Positions 60,029 through 64,000 of a stretch of 64,000 nt of DNA are shown here, in pieces. Position numbers and translations under genes: made by a program. Below the pieces are notes generated by a model, which did not search any database, was not told the DNA's origin, and saw only the letters and a list, made by a program, of their open reading frames with translations. Every line of letters starts with the position of its first letter. The stretch's first letter is position 1. Source of the DNA: Nocardioides sp. SR21 (lineage in GTDB: Bacteria > Actinomycetota > Actinomycetes > Propionibacteriales > Nocardioidaceae); the NCBI RefSeq assembly GCF_022761125.1, contig NZ_JAKWJR010000003.1, positions 62,001 to 126,000 on the forward strand. The letters run 5' to 3'.

Positions 60029-60478
60029 TCAGGCGGCGGCTGGGACCCGACGGCGGGCGAACACCAGCGAGCAGAACAGCACGAGGTACGCCACGATCGC
60101 GGCCAGTGCGGCGCCGAGTGCGATGCCGAAGCTGAGGTCGTAGAGGTCGTCGGAGTAGCCGAAGAGCTGCGTCAGCAGCGAGAGCTGGCTGTCCTCGGTG
60201 TCACCGAAGTCCGGCATGAACGCGCCGAACGCGAAGAGCGCCAGCCAGGTGATCATCTGCGCCCAGGCCTGGAACGTCGTGAGCGCCCGGGGGCGCCCGT
60301 CCTGGGTGTACGCCAGGATCGTGCTGATCAGGAGCGCGATCAGCACCACCGGCACGACCGAGAACAGGAACACCAGCAGGAACCAGCCGCCCACGCCGAA
60401 CACGATGCGGCCCATCCAGACCCACACGAGCAGGAACAGGTTGACGGGGATCATCCAGAGGAGAACGGCGCGGCCCAC
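60029..60478 (-). CDS. Small polytopic membrane protein
   Basis: A 149-residue protein with about four membrane segments (about 5-25, 32-54, 72-90, 115-140) and an acidic loop DFGDTEDSQ. No family is recognised. The GTG at 60478 is preceded at six bases by TAGTGT (60485-60490), whose TAG is the stop codon of the upstream phosphoesterase gene. Confidence 0.7.
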   Translation of the reverse strand: MGRAVLLWMIPVNLFLLVWVWMGRIVFGVGGWFLLVFLFSVVPVVLIALLISTILAYTQDGRPRALTTFQAWAQMITWLALFAFGAFMPDFGDTEDSQLSLLTQLFGYSDDLYDLSFGIALGAALAAIVAYLVLFCSLVFARRRVPAAA

Positions 60479-60487
60479 GGCCGCACA

Positions 60488-61747
60488 CTAGGGCTCCAGC
60501 CACCAGGGGCTCGTGTAGGCCACGCCGAAGTCGTTGCCGGGGTGGCCCTCTGGTCCAGACGTCCCGTTGCGCTGCGAGGGGTCGGCGATCCGCACGAGGA
60601 ACCAGTCGCCGTCGGCGACGTCGACCGGCACGTCGAAGGTCACGAGCGGCCCGACCTGGAACTCCTCGACATGTGCGACCGTCGGGGCGCCCGAGCCGGA
60701 GCGCAGCACCTGCGCGGTCAGCGGGCGGCCCACCCAGTCGTCGTCCCTGGCCAGGTCCAGCCGGATGCGGACGACGCCGCGCTCGATCGGCAGGGTCGAG
60801 CCCATCCGGCGCGGGCGGCCGTCGTACGGCGTCGCGGTGGCGTCCACGCGCAGGCCGGAGGTGCGGGTCGCGAAGAACCGCCGGGCCCGCATCGCCTGCT
60901 TCACCCCGCGTCGCGTGTGCTGCTCCACCCAGAGGCCCGTGCGGCCCTTGCCCTCGGGGAAGCCCCAGTCGGTGCCGTGCTCGTCGGTGACGCCCGTGAT
61001 CCCGGTCCGCCAGCCGGCGTCGAGGCAGGCCACCAGGGGAGAGGTCTTCCCGTCCGCCCAGCCCTCGAACAGGAAGTCGTCGGTCCGGTTGAACATCTCG
61101 AGCGACACCACCCGGTCGCGCACCCGCGGGTCGTAGGTGAACTCCTGGAAGCGGCCGGGCTCGCGGCCGGGATGGTTGAAGCCGGCGAGGCCGCCGGCGC
61201 CGCCGTCGAGAACCAGCCCCGGCTCGCGGCGCAGCCAGTCCAGCAGCGGCTGCATCAGGCCGGCCTGGAGGACGTCGACGTAGTGCTCGGTGAACCACAC
61301 GTTCACGTGCCCGAGCAGCGGCTCGGACCACTCGAAGCCCCGGATGGCGGTGAAGGTCCCGTCGAGGTTCGCGGCGTCGGCGTACGCCCCGGTCTGCTGC
61401 CAGCCGCTCCGGGTCAGCCCGCCGAGCTGGGTGTACTCGGGCGGCAGGATCCCGGCGAGCACGTCGCCGAGCAGGTTGTCAGAGATCGTCGCGTGGTCGG
61501 TCAGGGCGGCGACGTCCAGGCCGGCGTCGCGCATCGACTGGAACGCGAGCGCCGGGTCACCGTCACCGTCCGAGAGCAGCGTGTGGTTGTGCAGGTCGGC
61601 GTGCACGAGACGGGTGCCGCGCGTCAGCCGCGAGCGGCGGCCCGCTCCGGTGCCGGCGATCGCGGGCACCGTGGGCGCCAACGACCCGGCGAGCAGCAGT
61701 CCACCGGCAGCTCCGAGCGCGGTACGTCGCGTCATTCCCTCGCACAT
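60488..61747 (-). CDS. Exported PHP-domain phosphoesterase (CehA/McbA-like)
   Basis: A protein of about 419 residues with a twin-arginine-like signal (TRRTALGAAGGLLLAGS, cleavage near AIA) and a PHP metal-hydrolase domain. HADLHNHTLLSDGDGD is the first metal motif, ALTDHATISDN the second, GFNHPGREPGRF a later histidine block. CehA/McbA-like enzymes hydrolyse esters, carbamates or phosphoesters. The start is ATG 61747 or 61735; neither has a good ribosome site or -10. It diverges from the GNAT gene across 61 bases. Confidence 0.8.
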   Translation of the reverse strand: MCEGMTRRTALGAAGGLLLAGSLAPTVPAIAGTGAGRRSRLTRGTRLVHADLHNHTLLSDGDGDPALAFQSMRDAGLDVAALTDHATISDNLLGDVLAGILPPEYTQLGGLTRSGWQQTGAYADAANLDGTFTAIRGFEWSEPLLGHVNVWFTEHYVDVLQAGLMQPLLDWLRREPGLVLDGGAGGLAGFNHPGREPGRFQEFTYDPRVRDRVVSLEMFNRTDDFLFEGWADGKTSPLVACLDAGWRTGITGVTDEHGTDWGFPEGKGRTGLWVEQHTRRGVKQAMRARRFFATRTSGLRVDATATPYDGRPRRMGSTLPIERGVVRIRLDLARDDDWVGRPLTAQVLRSGSGAPTVAHVEEFQVGPLVTFDVPVDVADGDWFLVRIADPSQRNGTSGPEGHPGNDFGVAYTSPWWLEP

Positions 61748-61808
61748 GACCGTCCAACGCCGGAAACTCGGATGCGTTCCGCCCACGACGGAGTCATCCT
61801 CGAGAACT

Positions 61809-62795
61809 ATGGACATCCAGCAGGTGTCGTGGGACGACGCAGAGGCGGTACGCCGCACGACGGAGATCAATGAGGCGGTCCGCCTCTTCGAGCAGCCGTG
61901 GTCGCACCCGTACCTCGCCGAGACGACGGCGCTCTCGATGCGCTACGGCTGGGACGGCGAGCCCACGGACCACTACCTCGTCACCGTCGACGGCACCGAC
62001 GTGGCGGTCGCGCAGTACGAGACGGCGACGTACGACAACCACCACATCGCGTGGTTCGGCGTCGACGTGCACCCCGAACACCGTCGGAACGGGCACGGCT
62101 CGGCGGTCCTCGCGTTCCTCCTGGAGCGGGCGAGGAAGGACGGCAAGACGTCGGTCGGGATGGACAGCTGGGCGATGTCCGGGCCGGAGGCGTTCGCGGC
62201 TCGGCACGGCTTCGAGCGCAAGCAGGTGTCGGTCAACCGGCGCCAGCGGCTCGCGAAGGTCGACCGCGCCACGCTGGACCGGCTGCACGACGAGGCCCTG
62301 GCCGCGGCCGCCGACTACGAGCTCGTACGCCGCGTCGGGGCGACACCCGAGGCCGAGCTCCCGGCGCTCGCGAAGCTGACCGAGGCGATCAACGACGCGC
62401 CCCTGGACGACCTCGAGATCGACGACGAGGCCTACCCGCCGGAGCGGATCGTCGCGTACGAGTCCGCGCAGGCGGGGCAGGGGCACGTCCTGCACCGGGT
62501 CTACGCGCGCCATCGCGGGACCGGCGAGCTCGCCGGGCACACCGTGGTCGCCGTCGAGGGGCTGCGCCCGTCGATCGCGCACCAGCACGACACGTCGGTC
62601 GTGCGCTCCCATCGCGGGCACCGGCTCGGGGTGCTGCTGAAGACCGACATGGTGCGCTGGCTGGCCGAGACGCAGCCGCAGGTCGAGACGATCGACACCT
62701 GGAACGCCGAGTCCAACGACCACATGATCGGTGTCAACGAGGCGCTGGGCTACGAGATCCTGTCCCGGGCCTACGCCTACCAGCGGTCCCTCTAG
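61809..62795 (+). CDS. Tandem GNAT acetyltransferase
   Basis: A 328-residue protein with two GNAT domains. The first (about 1-150) shows the acetyl-CoA loop in VHPEHRRNGHGSAVL; the second (about 160-328) shows VVRSHRGHRLGVLLK and ends with the ETIDTWNAESNDHMIGVN block seen in GNAT family pairs of mycothiol-synthase type. The substrate is unknown. ATG at 61809 is the first good start after the divergent gene. Its stop overlaps the ipdC stop by three bases. Confidence 0.83.
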   Translation: MDIQQVSWDDAEAVRRTTEINEAVRLFEQPWSHPYLAETTALSMRYGWDGEPTDHYLVTVDGTDVAVAQYETATYDNHHIAWFGVDVHPEHRRNGHGSAVLAFLLERARKDGKTSVGMDSWAMSGPEAFAARHGFERKQVSVNRRQRLAKVDRATLDRLHDEALAAAADYELVRRVGATPEAELPALAKLTEAINDAPLDDLEIDDEAYPPERIVAYESAQAGQGHVLHRVYARHRGTGELAGHTVVAVEGLRPSIAHQHDTSVVRSHRGHRLGVLLKTDMVRWLAETQPQVETIDTWNAESNDHMIGVNEALGYEILSRAYAYQRSL

Positions 62796-63874
62796 ACGAG
62801 GTACGACCTGGTCCGGCGGATCTCGTCGGCCGCCTGCCGCACGACGCGGTTGATCAGGTCCTCGCAGCTCGGCAGCTCGTCGATCACCCCGACGACCTGT
62901 CCGCTGGCGAGCACGCCCGCGGACGTGTCGCCGTCGACCAGTCCGGCCTTGAGCATCATCGGCGTGTTCGCGGCCAGTGCCATCTGGCCGAGGCTGCGGC
63001 CCTGCGCCTTCTTCATCGCCCGCCCGTCCTTGGCGAGGCCGGCCCACGACATCCCGCTGGTGCGCTTGAACTCCAGGGTCCGGCGCATCGTCGGGCCGAG
63101 GCGCTTGAGCGCGCTGGTGCCCTCGAGCTCCTCGACCAGCTCGGTGCGCAGCATCCGGTGCGGCATCCCGTCGACCTTCGCGGTCACCACGGTGTCGGTG
63201 AGGCCCTTCTCCAGGTAGAGCCGCTTCACCGCGTCGGGTACGGCGGAGTCCTGGGTCAGCAGGAAGCGCGTGCCCATGCCGATCCCTCCGGCGCCGTACG
63301 ACAGCGCGGCCGCGAGGCCACGCCCGTCGAAGAAGCCGCCCGCGGCCACCACCGGGATGTCAGCCCCCGAATCGAGCAGGGCGTCGAGCACGGTCGGGAG
63401 CAGCAGCGTGGTCGGCACCGGGCCGGTGTGCCCGCCGCCCTCGCCGCCCTGCACCATCACGGCGTCGGCGCCCCACGAGGCGACCTTGACCGCGTGCTTG
63501 GCCGCACCGATCGACGGCATCACGACGATGCCGTGCTCCTTGAGCTTGGCGATCAGCTCGGGCTTGGGCGCGAGCGCGAACGACGCGACCTTCACCCCGT
63601 GGTCGATGAGCAGCTGGCAGCGGTCGGGCGCGTCCGCGGCGTCGGCGCGCAGGTTCACGCCGAACGGCTGGTCGGTACGCCCCTTGACCTCGACGATCGC
63701 GGCCTCGAGCTCGGCGAACGTCATCGTCGCGCTGGCCAGGATGCCGAGCCCGCCCGCGTTCGCCGTACCGCTGACCAGGCGCGGGCCGGACACCCAGCCC
63801 ATGCCGGTCTGCACGACCGGGTGCCGGACGCCGACCAGGTCCGTGAACGGCGTGCGGATCAGCTGCTCGATCAC
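62792..63874 (-). CDS. ipdC: IpdC-like nitronate monooxygenase-family reductase
   Basis: A 360-residue FMN TIM-barrel protein of the nitronate monooxygenase family. QTGMGWVSGPRLV, GADAVMVQGGEGGGHTGP and the phosphate site GGIGMGTRFL are visible. Placement directly after an ipdB-like gene matches Rv3553 (IpdC), which acts on the CoA thioester of the C/D-ring indene carboxylate before ring opening. GTG at 63874 overlaps the upstream stop (GTGA). The family also includes true nitronate monooxygenases, so the assignment leans on context. Confidence 0.82.
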   Translation of the reverse strand: MIEQLIRTPFTDLVGVRHPVVQTGMGWVSGPRLVSGTANAGGLGILASATMTFAELEAAIVEVKGRTDQPFGVNLRADAADAPDRCQLLIDHGVKVASFALAPKPELIAKLKEHGIVVMPSIGAAKHAVKVASWGADAVMVQGGEGGGHTGPVPTTLLLPTVLDALLDSGADIPVVAAGGFFDGRGLAAALSYGAGGIGMGTRFLLTQDSAVPDAVKRLYLEKGLTDTVVTAKVDGMPHRMLRTELVEELEGTSALKRLGPTMRRTLEFKRTSGMSWAGLAKDGRAMKKAQGRSLGQMALAANTPMMLKAGLVDGDTSAGVLASGQVVGVIDELPSCEDLINRVVRQAADEIRRTRSYLV

Positions 63875-64000
63875 TGCGGGACCTCCTTGAAGCGCAGACC
63901 CTTGGGGTCGAGCACCTCACGGATGATGATCAGCTCCTCCAGGGTGGGCTCGCGCGTCGTCGGGACGTCGGCCGGCAGGTCGAGCTCGAAGCCGGTGGCC
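63871..64000 (-). CDS. ipdB: IpdB-like CoA-transferase beta subunit, C-terminus only
   Basis: The last 42 codons of a gene entering from the right edge. The visible end (ATGFELDLPADVPTTREPT, then LIIIREVLDPKGLR) resembles the C-terminus of CoA-transferase beta subunits of the IpdB type, which with IpdA opens the last steroid ring of COCHEA-CoA. The stop overlaps the ipdC start by four bases. No active-site residue is in view, so the call relies on this tail and the neighbour. Confidence 0.65.
   Translation of the reverse strand, partial: ATGFELDLPADVPTTREPTLEELIIIREVLDPKGLRFKEVPQ

Noticed and set aside
1..64000. CRISPR arrays, tRNA and rRNA genes
   Set aside because: No regularly spaced repeats, cloverleaf-like segments with CCA ends or rRNA blocks were seen; a covariance search was not possible.

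Overview
The window is about 72% GC, densely coded on both strands, and full of 1-8 base stop/start overlaps. Gene content and order match the sterol and steroid catabolic loci of Actinobacteria (the Mycobacterium tuberculosis igr, hsa and KstR2 blocks), broken up by unrelated genes. Scattered short palindromes of the GGTnGTCGAGC..GTCGAGACC type, familiar from Nocardioides-like genomes, suggest a Nocardioidaceae member; that genus-level guess is inference.

Layout. 1-3.3 kb: end of a secreted protein and small enzymes (YCII-like, peptidase E-like, VOC, HhH). 2.1-5.8 kb: a LipQ-like esterase and a wax ester/diacylglycerol synthase diverging from a region with two KstR-like sites, then an alpha/beta hydrolase. 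5.9-10.5 kb: igr-type operon for the last sterol side-chain round, with ChsE1 and ChsE2 fused in one protein and ChsH2 split in two, then ChsH1 and the Ltp2 aldolase. 10.6-15.1 kb: dienelactone hydrolase-like protein, PPK2, 2H phosphoesterase, phosphotransferase, DUF480-methyltransferase fusion, glutaredoxin-like protein. 15.2-24.3 kb: three giant LuxR-family (LAL) regulators, two of them tandem paralogues. 24.4-29.7 kb: hydrolases, metallo-beta-lactamase fold protein, secreted GH5 enzyme, membrane PP2C phosphatase, RidA-like protein.

29.7-35.1 kb: chsH3 and kstD diverging from hsaE-hsaG-hsaF across a perfect KstR-type operator. 35.1-37.2 kb: small membrane protein and a DUF222/HNH (13E12-type) gene flanked by palindromic repeats. 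37.2-42.4 kb: a self-contained cluster of SDR, zinc alcohol dehydrogenase, HAPMO-type Baeyer-Villiger monooxygenase, TetR regulator and esterase. 42.4-47.1 kb: membrane protein diverging from hsaA-hsaD-hsaC-hsaB. 47.2-49.2 kb: two unusual tiny ORFs, an FAD oxidoreductase and a cupin. 49.2-57.3 kb: the KstR2-type block fadE33-fadE32-fadE31-fadD3 diverging from fadE30-ipdF-kstR2-fadA6. 57.3-62.8 kb: small-protein operon with a coiled-coil/lysine-rich protein, PEP mutase-like enzyme, membrane proteins, PHP phosphoesterase, tandem GNAT. 62.8-64 kb: ipdC and the end of ipdB.

How it works together. ChsE1-E2, ChsH1/H2 and Ltp2 remove the final three-carbon side chain; KstD and HsaA-D open rings A and B; HsaE-G turn the small fragment into central metabolites; FadD3, FadE30-33, IpdF, IpdC, IpdB and FadA6 degrade the C/D-ring propionate (HIP). 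The BVMO cluster may feed C20-ketosteroids or other ketones into this path (hypothesis). Many promoters show a TAnnnT -10 element 5-8 bases before the start codon, implying widespread leaderless transcripts, and KstR-type operators sit on those -10 elements.
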